This document shows positions 43,794 through 57,226 of a DNA stretch of 64,000 nt, one piece after another. The stretch is from Branchiostoma floridae. Lineage: Eukaryota > Chordata > Leptocardii > Amphioxiformes > Branchiostomatidae. Under the pieces are notes generated by a model. The model ran no database searches. It saw only the letters and a program-made list of their open reading frames with translations, and was not told the origin of the DNA. The position numbers and the translations under genes are program-made. Position 1 is the first letter of the stretch; each line of letters starts with the position of its first letter. Location: positions 25,417,875-25,481,874 of the forward strand of contig NC_049981.1 of assembly GCF_000003815.2 (NCBI RefSeq), in the 5' to 3' direction.

Positions 43794-45793
43794 AAATAAG
43801 AAACACCAGTGATGTCTGCGCCGGGATATCCACAGCAGGTACAGGCCCCTGTCCCGGGACAGGTCCCAATGGACTACAACCAGCCGCCGGTACGTACATG
43901 TATCATCATTATCCTCGTCATAACTTAATTTCACAACAATCGTTGGTGGCATAATAAGGTGCAACGTATAACAAGAGTTCGTAGACCTCATATCTCCATG
44001 AAATAGTCTGATTATGTAAATGGCTTCCACAGTATTAAATTATGCAAATTAATGACTTATTTGCATATTGGGTATCTGATAATGTTCCACCTGCCCCAAA
44101 CTACATATATTGCACGTATCTGAGTTCTGTAAAGGAAACACTGCAAATACAGATTTTCCTCATTAAATATGCAAATTAAGTGCCAGTTTGCATAATTTGC
44201 ATTTCATGATGTACATCTCTGTCTAAGCTACCTACATACCAAATATCATGTAAATTTGTCATTCCCTTCTTCAGTTATCGTCCTTAGAAGATTTTGACAA
44301 AAATGCCCCTGCAGTTCCTGAGCAACCTGCTAGGGGAACCAAATATACACCAGATATCCCTTATGTCACAAGCTATCTGCCATCCAAAAAGCAAGACCAT
44401 AGCACATCCAGTTCAAAAGATCAAAAAAATGAATTTCTGCTGCAGTACAAAGGTCACATACCACGGGGCCCAAAATTGACCTTGACCTTTGTCTTCCCAA
44501 CACCTACCCACAAACCAAATATCATCGTAATCCGTCCAGAGGTTCTTGAGTTATGCTCACTACAAAATCCGGACACACAGACACACACACACACACACAC
44601 ACACAGACACACACACAGACACACTCAAAACTATATCTCCATTTTTCATGGAGATAACAACATATTACTAACAACTATGAAACTAAACCACATGTACCAT
44701 ATAAGAGGACATATTATTCGATGTACTATAGGTACGTGTATAAACGTCACAGTGTTTGGTGGGATTTCTAACACACATCCAGTACTGTCCTAACATTACA
44801 TATTTACAACGCTGCGATATCACATATTGCTATATTGCTGAATTTGGTCATGTATAGTATAGTCCTTGTGTGTTGCTTTTATAATACTCTCTTTTTCTTC
44901 TTCCCAACAGCCTCCGCCCCCACCAATGGGTACCACCGTTGTAGGTAAGTGTGGTATTGGTCCAATGTTTTGCTATACAGTACATGTGTAACGTGACTTG
45001 AAATTTTGATACATTTACGTTTATGAAGGTTAGACACTAGAATGAATTCTAATGACACGGAAGTGATGAACGTCACTCGAAACGTCCGGAAGTACATCTC
45101 TGTTCTTATCAAGTTGTAGAGATTGAGTAATATCTGAAACGTTGGCGCATTTAATGTTAGCACTGGTATTTGAAGAAAAATGCATAGATATAGTATTTTC
45201 CGTGGCATTCTGAATATTTGTATGGCTTTCGTAGATCAATGTTGACCATGATAAACATCTATCTAAACATCTGCACAAAAACTAATGCAGCTTCTTGACC
45301 ATGTTGCAGTGTCGCAGCCCGGGGCGATTGTAGTGGCCGGGCAGCGGCAGTTTACAAGTCACGAACCCGTCCAAGTCACGTGTTCCACCTGCCAGCAACT
45401 CGTCCAGACCAGGGTGGATTACGAGATCGGCCTGATGACCTGGGTAGCCATGGGCGGCCTCTGCCTCATCGGGTGAGTGAAGTCAAGTTGGTTCTCTCTC
45501 TCTCTCGCTCTTTCTCTCTTTCTCTCTCTCTCTCTCATGTGTATGTGTATGTATGTATGCATGTGTGTGTGTGTGTCATGTGTGTTTCTGCCTAGTTGTG
45601 TGTGTGTATGTCCGTATGTCTGTGTGTGCACGCGCGGGCAGTTTGCCATGTCTGAAGATTGCCTTGTTGTTTGTTTTGCAGCTGTGATCTCGGATGCTGC
45701 TTGATCCCGCTGTGTGTCAAACAGCTGAAGGACGCTCGGCACAGCTGCCCGAACTGCAACACCCACCTGGGCAGCCACCAACTCTTGAAGTAA
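43794..45793 (+). CDS. LITAF-domain protein, short (paralogue 2)
   Basis: This is a second LITAF-domain endolysosomal-type protein. The first exon with coding sequence is 43794-43889 (acceptor cagaaataag; ATG 43812-43814), then 44911-44944, 45310-45472 and 45682-45793; coding length 387 nt, 128 aa. The N-terminus is short (MSAPGYPQQVQAPVPGQVPM, then PPPPPP) without a PPxY motif. The domain shows VTCSTCQQLVQTRVDYEIG, hydrophobic [36 protein letters not shown] and a C-terminus THLGSHQLLK. Three intron positions (GTA G|TG TCN CAG; GG|N; the proline block) match paralogue 1, supporting duplication. A noncoding exon upstream must exist but was not placed. Confidence 0.9.
44040..44640 (+). repeat. 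Dispersed repeat block ending in a (CA)n tract, in intron 1 of LITAF paralogue 2
   Basis: AT-rich segments with repeated atgcaaattaa/tttgcataatttgc motifs lead into taccaaatatcatg, then ccaaatatcatcgtaatccg and ttcttgagttatgctcac, closing with acacac repeats (44574-44630). The phrase organisation resembles a dispersed invertebrate repeat, but no second full copy is in the window. Confidence 0.4.
45488..45640. repeat. (TC)n plus (TG)n microsatellite
   Basis: The tract tctctctctctcgctctttc continues into tgtgtatgtgtatgtatgta-type repeats, immediately after the donor of exon 45310-45472. Confidence 0.85.
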
Positions 45794-46030
45794 AGAGCTG
45801 AGACACCTGGGCACCGACAAACGCTTATACGAAAACCCCACGACACCTGGCACCTGATACCTGACATCTGATACAGCACACCGGATACACTACACTTGCC
45901 ATGCCGCACCTGCCACACAACACCTGTCACAACATACATGAAACACTAAATTTGACACACAAACCCTGAGACACCACACCTGAAACACCAGACCTGTCAC
46001 ACACCTGTCACACGCACACCACAGATAAGG
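45794..46030 (+). repeat. CACCTG-rich degenerate repeat in the LITAF paralogue 2 3' UTR
   Basis: Just after the stop, short phrases such as gacacctggcacctgatacc, cgcacctgcc and cacacctgtcac repeat irregularly for about 230 bp, giving roughly six CACCTG hexamers. A candidate ATTAAA signal follows at about 46121. Confidence 0.6.
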
Positions 46031-49000
46031 AAGTCCTTAAGTTTTTTCTACTGTACGCGTGTTCTTAGTTTTGACACTGTCTTAGAATACCGGACGTGTT
46101 TCCATCTGAAAGAGGTTTTCATTAAATATAACTAACTACTGTGCAGTCTACGGAATTGTATGCGTGAACATTGTATCTGTGGTTTCATTTACATACAACA
46201 CTTCAACAGTGCCACTGACAATGTCAATGGGTATCGAGCTTAAAGTTACCAAGCAACGATACTTTAGGGTGATTACAATATCCATTGTAAGATGTTTGTT
46301 ACTCTATCTCTACAAACCTGATGCCATACATCAATATGACCACAATGAAGTTCCAAACTTTTTGCGTTTGGTTTAGATTATTTAGTTTTATATATCGGAG
46401 TTGAAGCATAATTCCAACACCGTCAAAGCATGCCATTGCTCAAAATATTTTTTTTGCCCTTTGGACATTTTGAGTGAAGTTACCTAGCTATTCCTTCCAT
46501 TTTAGTCTGTCGTGATAAACTATACTTAATTTCTGTGTGTTCATTAACTGTAAGTATATCTATGTACACTGCTGAACTTAATACTGCCTCTCAAACTTAA
46601 TAGAATGTACGATATTACAGATTGTAAATACCTTTCGTTTTGGCGTCTTTGTCTATTTTTACTATTTTAGTTAAGAATATCTGAGTTGGTACGATCAGGT
46701 AGTTCAATGGTTTGATTTTTTTGTTGGTATTTCAAGAGACAAATGACTACCGTGGACCCAACGTCTGGAACAGTTTACTACCAGCACACGCGCGTGGTCC
46801 CAACTCTGACTTCCTTTGAGAGAAGTAACAGAAATAGTTTGAGTAGATGGCCCACTGACCAATGGATGATATTTCAGCACCAAGGAGAGGAACAGGGTTT
46901 GTAACTTATCTCTTCTAACGTCATCAATTTTTACTTGTAACGTTGTAAGTGTGTGTGTTTGTATATTCTATTTCATTTTAGTTCCAACAGACGAACGGTG
47001 ATAAAATTCCGTGTATCAGTGTGAGTTTGAGTTTGAACGTTTACTTTTGTAAATAGCTGTAGTTTTACTTTTAGTCACTAGGCGGCGCAGCTTAACTATT
47101 GCCTTTCCTCCCAATTTTCGAACTGCTCAGTCCAGCGGAAGACCTCAACTACTTCCAACTATCAGAATCCCACTATCAAGCATATAAGGACACCTTATTA
47201 GTCTCGATGTATGTCACAAAGAAAAGAGTAATAGTATCCAGGATTGCGGGTTATTTACACGATTTCTGACCACCATCCACCTTTGCAAACATGTTCCCAA
47301 TTTTCCGGGTCTTGCAGGTGGCGATGTGAAACCGAATGAGGCCTATTTTGTGACGGAAATAATGAAAAAGGGTGGTGAACCAGAGACAGTGGGCTCCTAA
47401 GATAAGCAAACAACGGAAATAGCGAGCTACCTAACTACACCTTTCCTTATTACTGATATTACGGTTAGGAAACTCGATGGCAGGTTGTTCCTGTGGAAAA
47501 TCATACCCCTGAATTTGGACTCTCCAATTTTTTTTTCAATGTTGGCTGCTGCGACCAGTATGAACCCTGGCATAAGTTCGGTCAGAAAACCAGGTAATGG
47601 TGGTAGTTTATAACATATGATTAATGTTGCATACTTCCGGCATGCCATGACCGCTGGCTCCACGTCTTTATTTTTGTCATTTTGCCACATGCCTTAACTC
47701 TTGTACATGTGTTGTTTGTCATGCACAGCAAACAACAAACAATCATGGTAAACCTTAGAGTTTCCGTTGGTTGACGATGATGAAAACGTACACACCTCGC
47801 GACAACCAATCTCCAAAGAGATATAGGGTCTGGCTCAGCGTTTCAAGTTACACGTTTTTGTTTTCTTTTTGCGGAATTTTGTTCGTATCTGTTTCGTGGT
47901 AGATATCTTTTAGCTATCATCTTCCATCCAGAGAAGACATACGAAATGCTGAAAAAAATAGTAATACACTGAGCGAACCTTACATCTGCTTGAAGGATGA
48001 TGATCGCCACTTTTAACCTCAAGCGTAAAATAAAATTAAAAACACTCTCACATCGTCCGGCCTTCATTATTCCCGGTAATTCTGTGCTGTGGGGCTGATA
48101 GGATAATCATAGGGTTCGCTACTGCCGCTACTAATTTAGAGTTATTATCCCCGCATTCCTTCTGTTTGATGAATCAGGATTTAACACCGTTTACAGCCGG
48201 GTTTGATCTGAGCTATACCCCGAAGCGAACGCGCTTAATGCGGATAATGTAATGGTATCAATCATTTACAGGAACCTCTCCGTAATCTAGCCTACTGCAA
48301 GGACTTTCTGCGCGGCTGGCGGTTTCTGTGGCTTTTGGGGCTGACCTGTGGAGTTCTTCTGACATACACGCGATCCGAAAATAGCACAAACCAGCAACGA
48401 AACCCATTAAAAACACCAGCCACTAAAAAGGTCTGTGCAGTAGGTTATTCATACCGTACCCGAATAACATTATACCTGTCTCTTCCTGCAGTTCTACACG
48501 GCATATAGTCTTGCAGTGCTAATTACCTTACAAATGTAAGTCAATTCTACAGAGTAGGATAGACGATTCAGCACCCAGTGCCCCATAGGCTATGCCATAG
48601 GTATATTGAGCTGACACCCTAAATATGAAAATGAGACGCATAAGAACCTCACCAACAGATCTAGACCGGCATGTGTCTCGTTGTCGTGTTTTAGAGTATA
48701 ACGCATCACCTTGGCTGAAGATGAACTGCTTTTCTTTACCTTACTAAGTCATAAAGATGATATCTTTCCTTTATCTCTTTGTGGCAGGTATATTCATGAA
48801 GCAGACCGGACGATTCACCTGTCAAGACAATCTAGATAAAATCCTGCACTCTCCATTTTCAAACAACACGAAATTGTTTTATAGTCTCCCTGGTATGTCC
48901 GCGTTGTTAGACCAAAGGGAACACTTTCAGTTCAGAAGCGACAAGAATTTCTTAGCACATTCCGCGGAGAGGTTGGTCGACATGTTTGACTGAAATAAAG

Positions 49001-51730
49001 CTTGGGGCTTTGCGACAAAATGTTAAATCATTTCCGGCGATTCATCACTTATATGGAGAAAATAGTTTTTTTCAACTAAATCCTTAAAGCTGATACTCTA
49101 AAGTGGACATTAATTCTTTTTGTTAAAACTTAAGATTGAGGATCGTGTCATTATGAAATTACACCATGGTTGATATTTAGAGCAAAACGAACGATGAAAC
49201 TGATTACAGGTATACATATTCTAACCCACTTGTTGCCTGACTTGGACCAGTCTTCGCCAGTAATACTTATGAATGTTTAGAAGTAGGTCACCTTTGCAAC
49301 ATTCAAGATCAGAAAAATGATAAAATCTATAAGAATTTGCTGGAAAAGCAAACAATTCAAGCATCAACAACTTTCTCGACTCACTTAGCTAAATGCAAAC
49401 TTTCACGATGGGGTTGATTTTCCCAGTGTTAACATTACGCCTCTGTAAAATACGTGCGGTTCACAGAACTGTGTCTCTCTACTTTGAAGCCAGTATCTCA
49501 GGTGAGATAAGCATCTCCGTCTGAACTAGCGATAATTTGTACTCGGTAATTACCAGTCGTTTGGCTGAATGACTGTCGGGTTCGACTTGATGACCCTTGC
49601 ACAGGCTGGGAGAGGTCAACCTGCTCAGAACAATGGCAGGACGACAGAAGACAGGATACTTGTGGTTGTTTTTGATCTCACACCTGGGGTATATCTATTA
49701 TCCAGCTGAGTTGCCGGCAACAATGGGAGCTGTAAGGCGGTGGGCTGAAGCCTCTTATTATGTACACCCCGGTAGGGAGGCACTGTGGAGGGGTCAAGAC
49801 AGTGATTAGCAAGGCGCCCGGGGCGGTCCAGGTGTGGAGTTTGTGATGCTGGATTTTTACACGGGAATGTGCGCTTAACGAGGGCCACGCAGGTATAGAC
49901 GTACCTGTGCGCACGCAGGTGTTTGTGACAGATTGACGATCCGGCCGCCACCTCTTTAAGTACCGGACGACGTCACTGCCACTCTAGCTTCTGGAGAAGA
50001 CGCCGTGTTGGGAGTGAGAGAGGGACTGGTTGTACGCTGTTACCGCGGTGTGTGGGGAGCTGGTAGGTGTGAATCTTACCTCTTTCAGTTAATACACTAG
50101 ACAGATATCCGACAATTAGAGTCGACTTGGGACGGGGCGGTCGCCAAGCGTTCGGTTGCGTAACTAGGTAGGCTGTGTCAAGCACTACTGGTGTTTCATA
50201 CAGACATGTGGGTCGTCTTCAGGCGATCGCTCTTTGACGTTTTCTCCGCGCATGGAGCGAACATGTTCCGGTAGGCTTCTTCCGGAAATCTTTATTGAGA
50301 TTCTCGTCAATACGGACAACGACAACGACGAGTCGGCCCTCTGCCTTACATTTTACCGATTGACAATCAGGCTGTATATTTTCCACACAGTATCACTTCG
50401 CTAAGCTCAGAACTGAACCAAACCGTTGCAGATACGTACAGTCGAATAAGGTTTGCTGTAAAAAAAACGTTATAGAATGGGGAAAGAGAATACTATACTA
50501 CACATTATGAACTAGGGTTTCGACCATTGCGGCATTGTGCACTGTCACTTTTGTCGTACGATAGGTGTACGACAGCAAAGCAAGGGCAGTCGTGGATGTG
50601 TGGTATAAACTGTCCTGTTACGGGTCCGAGTGAATCATTGTCCACCGTCGGTTCTATCACATAGTAGTCCACTGTGTTCTGCTACTGCCATGATCTGAAC
50701 ACCCTGCAGCTACAATCAGTCTTTCTTCAACTCTCCCCACTTTATACTGTTCATCGCGAGTTTCCTTAGCTCCAATAGTTTGCATTCTGACAGCAATGGT
50801 GCTAGTTCTCTATCTTTGAAGTCTGCCCTCAGTAAGCTCTGAGTGGTTTCTTGCGGTGTCTTCCTTTTATGGATTTGTTTCTGTTTCTGGTTACTTAAAC
50901 CTACCACGAAAATCACAGGACTAATGTCACCGCGCCTGAGGCATATACAATATACCCCGCGTAGGTCGACGCATAAGGTACCGATCAGTACGTAGGTTCA
51001 GTCGGAGGCTGGGACACTGACGTTACAAGTAAACAGAAAGACGGACACAAAAAACCTATTGTTACTTCTTAGTTCTCTCTATCATATCTTGCAATGTTCT
51101 GTACCTATGTTACGCTTGGTTTCATTTTCCACTTGAAACCAAGACTATCCGTCCAAGACAATTTATTGTTCAGGTGACATGTACTTGACAAGTTGTTGTG
51201 TAGATATTTATTGTGGTGCTGACAGGTTGTCTAGTTTATAATGTACGGAGGGAGATGTCAGCAGTCACGTCTACTTTTTGATTGGATGAGTCTATATATT
51301 AGTTCTGCACGCCATCGTACGGTCAAAGCCTCACCCAGGCACTCTGCAATCATTGCCTTCGGAATGATCCACAATATTTCAATGCCCAAGCAGATGTGGG
51401 GGTTGTTTCTGACTGCCAGGCCTCTCAGACAGTACTCGCTCCCAGCGTCTGCTATAACTGGCAGTTTTTGCGATGACTACTTCACCACCACCTCGAACAT
51501 TTCCCCTTTACAGTAAAACACCGCGTGACAGTTCTAATCACGAACCAAAAGCACTGGAGAGAAACCACTGAGCACGCTTCATTCCCTCCCAGTGAACTTT
51601 TTCTCCTTCTAATTTTGTCCCATTCTTGTTGCCCTCTACCTGACCATCTGTACTTCCTGTCCTGAAGACAGACAACCTGTCCTGGCCTGAGTCATATGGT
51701 CGACAGGTTGGTTCTATTTGGACAGCTGAA
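46031..51730. other. Intergenic, no supported gene
   Basis: Both strands were read for splice-bordered protein-like frames. Frames at 48757-48993 (after an acceptor-like tttgtggcag) and 49597-49809 show no family features. Around 49930-50064 there are E-box-like CAGGTG motifs, a cgacgtcac CRE-like half site (49969) and a donor-like GAGCTG|GTAGGT (50063), which could be a promoter/first-exon patch. The rest shows nothing specific. Confidence 0.4.
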
Positions 51731-51734
51731 GGAT

Positions 51735-52442
51735 GGCCGTGACGTCACGGGGGGCTCACCTGTGGATGGGCGGGGTCACCACTGTAGCACTGTCCCAGGG
51801 CGTAATGTACATACACGGGACTCTGGGCGGGCAGCCTGGATGAAGAACTGTTTATAGCAAAGTCAACTATCAACAATAACTAAACACCTGTTAACGCCTG
51901 ACCACCACGGTACGTCAGTTGTTGTCAGGTACGTACAGGGTTGGGTTGTCTTGCACATCACGGTTTCTGTTGGATATTTGGTCAACGTTTCATCAGAATT
52001 TCGGTATAGTTTATATACGATACATATCCTTTCCGACACAACATTTGGAAACTGTTGAACGGATATCATCCTTATATACGCTGATATGATTTTATATACG
52101 AGACGTTTTGGATGGGCGGTGCTGGATGGATCGTTCTGTGGGTGCTGCGCCTCCAGCCATCCCAACATGGGACAAAAAGCTCCTCTATAAATCAGCTGCG
52201 GCTAATAGCCGAACAACGAACCAATGAGGGGGAAATAAAAGAGCACTTCATGATACAGAGATGTGTGATGGATAGGGTGTCAGGATGATTGGTCCTCCCC
52301 CTAGGGTCAAACCGTTTCCCCTGCGATCCTGCCGTGTTCGCGGGAAATCGCGGCTTACTTCCAGTTTGGTGACCGCGGGAGAGGAAGGGAACGACTACCG
52401 GAGAGTATAGTTCACACATCAGGGCGGTCGTCTGTCAGCGAG
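51735..52442 (+). promoter_or_regulatory. Promoter-like patch with possible noncoding first exon
   Basis: The patch contains a full CRE palindrome TGACGTCA (51740-51747), a GC box GGGCGGGG (51768-51775), a TATA box TATAAAT (52186-52192), CCAAT (about 52221) and, downstream, a consensus splice donor (CAGCGAG|GTAAGTTAAG, exon edge 52442). If used, transcription would start near 52,215 and a roughly 230-nt noncoding exon would splice to a gene right of the window. All of this is motif-based inference. Confidence 0.35.
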
Positions 52443-55400
52443 GTAAGTTAAGTACGGTATCTGCTGTTTAACAGCAGGCTGACAGTATGTGAGAGGGTGG
52501 CGGGGATGGAACAGACGTGTGTGCGATAGCACAGCACCGACATCAGCACACCTGGCTTGTTCTCAAGACCACCCACATCAGCCCATCGTAAAACTTAACG
52601 AGAGAACGGTAGCTAACCAGGTATCTGTGGACGCCTCTACTCTCTGCTATCCTGACGGTTGGTATCGTCGGCCGTCTGGTGTTCCGAAGGCTTCTGCGTT
52701 TTGTCGCTTTGGTGGTTGTCGGAACTGACTGTCGACAAGAAAATCCCACCTGCGCTTGGGCATACGTGATCGCTGGGAGAAAAGGCCTGACATCGCCTCT
52801 GGCTTGCTCCCAAGCCCGGGCTATCCAAGTCAAGCCGAGCTGTTGTCCGGCAGGCTTTTAAGATTCCACTATAAATCCCATGAAGTCATTATCTCAAAGC
52901 CCCTACTCAAGAGGACGTGTCTTCGGGACTTCTGTGGTAGCCGGCTCTCATTCATGCAGAGGTTGGCAGCTTTACAAGTTGTAAGTCCCGGTATCAAGCC
53001 TGTGCGCAGAACGGCCCGGCCGCAGGTAGACTACTATAGGCGCTACAGACTCCGATCGTGGGACGATCATTAAGTCCAGAGGGCGGCTCTCCGCTAATGA
53101 CTGGGCCGGATAGCGAGGTCACAAATACCCCCACCTCACTGGAACAGCGCAGGTATGCTAGTTCTTTTCAATCCGTATCCACTCGGATATCTGACTTTAT
53201 CTCTCTTTTGTAGCGCGGATTTGGGACATTTTCTTCGTGACAACAGTATCGGCCGGCTCAGGACTAATTGGAACAATTACAAACATTTCGATAGACATGC
53301 ACGGCCGGTGAACCGATCCAACTTTCAAAAGCCAAACATAGTGGGATTTATGAAGAGCCATCCACTGGGTGACAATTCTAGTGAAAGGACCGTAAATTCT
53401 GTAAATGCAAGGCATGTGTCCGGATGCGGTAGCCTCCTGAGCAGGCTCTAAGGGTTGGCTTTTGTGAGGATTATAATGTGATTTTTTTTCTGGCTGTGAA
53501 GCAGTTCTGATTGTACACGGTTTCTTGTAGGCCACCTCTGTAGAAACTGGGCACAACTATGATACTATTAACACATTTATAAGCCCCTATAAAAGCCCAT
53601 CCTATAGAGCCTGCTGAAAGGGCTACAGATACAGAAATTCAGAATGACGAACGCTACACGGTGCAAAGAAACAAGAAACCCCATCCAGGGGACTGATAAG
53701 ATCTAGTCTATGTGTACAGGTGGTTACTGTAGACAGGATGTTTCTGTCTTAGGGACCACCTAAAAGTAGGCACATTGGCCAGGTATGTGAAGATGGTCAG
53801 TTGTACAAGTTCGACTGTAAAGCATCATTGTAACCAGTTAATCGGGATGCAGCAAAGGGACAGTCGTCGTGGACGTCGATACTATCGAGATTTATTTTCA
53901 TGATGTGCACTGGACGATGCAGAAATCAAGTCTGTTGCGTAATTTATTACCTTTTCCTCTTTCGCTTTCGTTTCGCATTTCTTTCCCTCCGTCACTCGTT
54001 CTCTCTTTCCCTCTTTCATTCATTCTTTCCATCTTCTCCACCCTGTACCTATGACAATTATATGATTCAATAGTCATTAAAGCAAGGCATTGTTGCCCTG
54101 CTTTGTCATAGTATTTCGTCAATGCAAATGTATATTATGAGTTGCAAATGAACTTAGAGACGATTTCATCTTTCACTGGCCGTTTCAAAATCGATGGTTT
54201 GTTTGGGATAAGTCCTGGTCTAAATGGTTCTGCCTCTTTCTGCCTTCCATATACAACCACTGCCGTCCATATTATTCAGCGTATACCTGTCGTTTTTGTT
54301 CGCAGATGCGTTTCGTATTGCACATTGACAGCTATACGGTGGTGTTTTTGAAGAGATGTTTCGGAATTCAGCATACCGTTTTACTATACAGGATTCATAG
54401 TTCCCCAGGACTTTGGTAGCAGTTCGCACAAGTACGCGTTCGCCCCATCTACAAACGCAGGGCCTGTGTAGGACTTTGCGTTGGGCTTGTCTGTGTGTCT
54501 CAGTGTCCCGGTTTGCATTCATGGCGCAAGTGAAGGAGGTGGAGTCTGCCATCTCTAATTGTCTTGTTCTCAAAGTAAGTTCAGTCCATCTTCAAACACT
54601 CGTACCGATCAACATGCACACTGGGTCAACTCGGGAGAGGGCGTGTAAATACGGCTGTATTGGGGTTTCCTGAATGTTCCCTCTAAGGAACTCCTCCTAT
54701 TTCTTAGCATAATCTAGAACGAAAACTCCTTTGTGTCGGTATTGTACACACTTGTACAAATTTGTAGCTTTATCCAACACAAGAGAAAGATGACTCACCG
54801 AATTTTCTGCCTTATCTTAGATCAATGGACTTTGGTGAGTCACCGTTTTCTTTTTACTTTGTACTGGATAAAAGTAAAAACTTAGCTTTGTATAAGTAGT
54901 AACAACTCATTCAATCTAATGCCAGAAGGATGAGTTGCTTGGATGGGGCTTTTGGAAATCCCAATACAGACACGCCCAAAGATATTAAATTGATACACTC
55001 TCTTTTGACTACACACGGTGTGCAAGTTGTTTCGTCCGAACGTTTGGAGATGGATACAGATCTTGATTTGAGAAAAAAAGGCAATCAGAGATGGTTGACT
55101 TCAGCCAAGGAGCTTGCTTCAGTCCTTTAAGTCTAAACCCTCCTTTGCTCTAATGTCTTGGCAGTTCCAGCCATTTCCTGCCATGCCTCTGGGCGCGGGA
55201 GCGGTGCAGAGGGCTGCGGCTTGTTCCATTTCCTGACCTGTAATTGACATTCCGCACATTCAACCTCTCCTGTGACGCACCAAACATCCTCACCTGTTGA
55301 AAGAAGCAGGTTCCTCCCCCTCCCTCCCCTTCCGTCGGGATGGAAGTCCGGATCAGTAGCTCGCAGTGGGGCATTGGAAGCAAAATACTGTGTTAACGGT

Positions 55401-57130
55401 TACCCGAACAACTTATATAAAATAAAAAACTTAATCAAAAACATCAAAACGACTGCTTTCAAGGGACATAACATTTTCGATCCGACATCCTTGTGATGAA
55501 AACGTTGAAGGATCGTTTTTCACCGTGTTCTTCTCATTGCTGTTGCAACAGAAACTGATTTGTGCTTGCACAATGTGTATCCGTATAATTGAAATGTGAT
55601 ATTGGAAGTACCGGTGCTCCGACGCATTTCAGTTTTACATTGTAAAACAATAATGTTTAATTTAAAGACATTATTTCTTGGATCACTTCGGCCCAAATCT
55701 TAAGAGGGATAATTCCTATATAGCTACATACCGACTATATTTCTTTCAGGACGTATTAGATCGGAAACACAGTATTACTTTTCCTAGGCCTAATCTCCAA
55801 GCAGATGTAACGTTTGGGAATGTTTTCTGTCTCTTTTGTGGCCTTTTTGTGTGTATCCTTCCTCCTTCTCTTTTTTATTGCAAAGTTCACTAAATACAAT
55901 CCAGGTGACGATACACTCAAGTCATCCCACCACAAAACAAAGGATATTAGTTAAATACAAAGCAAATTATAAAAAACAGTTAAATAAGAGTTATTCAATA
56001 CTAGTAAACGAAGGTAACTGGGAAATCAGATATTATGAAAACATGTCTTTCGGCATGCTTAGTTAGCTAGATTGATGTTCACTCATATCCGTGGACATAA
56101 AGTAAGATTTGACAATTGTTACCCGTGAACAGAAGTATTATCTGACAGATTATTAGTGTCTGTGACAAAACATATCAGTCTTTTTTTTCAAACTGCCTGT
56201 CACCCTCCAGTGATGTTTTCCCTGTCTTATCTACCTCTGAAAAGTTTTGACAAAAGGTGAACAGACTCTCTAAATGTTGCAAAAACGCGTAGAGCACTGG
56301 GGCCGAGCCGGGTCCATAGAACTGCTTGGAGATCACGAATCAACAGCTAGCTGTGTTTTATTTCAATATTTGCTTTATCATATAACACTGCAGGAAATAT
56401 CAATCGGCAAGTGGCCAACACGTGTTGTGAGGAACCCGTGTGCACCACCTTGTCCGTATCTTGTAAAACAGGACTTTAATTGCGTACGATACTGCGCTTT
56501 CACACACCTGTGTCTATATGTCTCCGGTATCTCCCACATATGTTCGCAATATGTGGGCTGCATGTTGCACATTTCTGCCAAGCCGCCGTGAATGACATCT
56601 GGAAAGTTTCAGGCCCAACTTCACTTTTGAAGAGAAGTCCCATCGTCGCGTGAGAATGATGCTCAGTTTGAATGAAACTCGGGGAGGTCTTCACCTAGCC
56701 ACCCCACCTTTCATTATGTAAGGAGAGCGATAAGGGTTCTTGGAAATTAGAAAGTGGCCAGTGAGTGAAGTGTTTGGCGAACACTGTTCAATGTATTGTA
56801 GGCTCACCACACACAAGGCTAAATCCCCTCGGCCGCATGCGATCGCACGAAAGAACGCCCGTTTACAATCATTTCATAACATTTTTCCTTCCTCACAAAG
56901 GCAACAGCAAGTAAAAAGATGCCGCACCCGCCATACCTACACGATTCCCGGGTTATTAAAACGGCGGATTTCTACGTGATTTTAGCGACTCTCCCCCGTA
57001 CAAACTTCCTGAGAACAATTCTGGCGTTGTTGACTCGCTCGGTGTCCACATGTGTTGGCCATGCCATGCGATCTGTTCGCCACACGGTTTGCGTGATGCT
57101 CACACGGCAGGGGTTTAGTAACGACACACG
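52443..57130. other. Intergenic or intronic, no supported gene
   Basis: GC- and CpG-richer than the first half of the window, with few recognisable repeats. Open frames (for example 52756-53073 plus, 54220-54573 minus) lack family motifs and splice support. One copy of TAATCTCCAAGCAGATGT is at 55791-55808. Confidence 0.4.
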
Positions 57131-57226
57131 GTAAACCCAGGTGCAAAACCCCGCCTCCGCCAGGAACAGGTGGCAGTCGGAGAGCGGCAGGTAGCGAGGC
57201 GGCACGGTAGCGCGCGTCACCCGCCA
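57130..57226 (+). promoter_or_regulatory. Second candidate noncoding first exon
   Basis: A GC-rich stretch with gcggcaggtagcgaggcgg and cacggtagcgcgcgtcaccc ends in a strong donor (CCGCCA|GTAAGTTCC, exon edge 57226). No start codon with a useful frame lies inside it. It could be an alternative 5' UTR exon of the same unseen gene as 51735-52442. Confidence 0.28.

Noticed and set aside
48757-48993. 78-codon plus-strand frame preceded by an acceptor-like tttgtggcag
   Set aside because: The peptide is unrecognised and no donor or partner exon was found; evidence is too thin for a gene call.
49597-49809. 70-codon frame with a hydrophobic start (MAGRQKTGYLWLFLISHLGY)
   Set aside because: It looks signal-peptide-like, but no domain follows and it sits in a patch better explained as a promoter or 5' exon.
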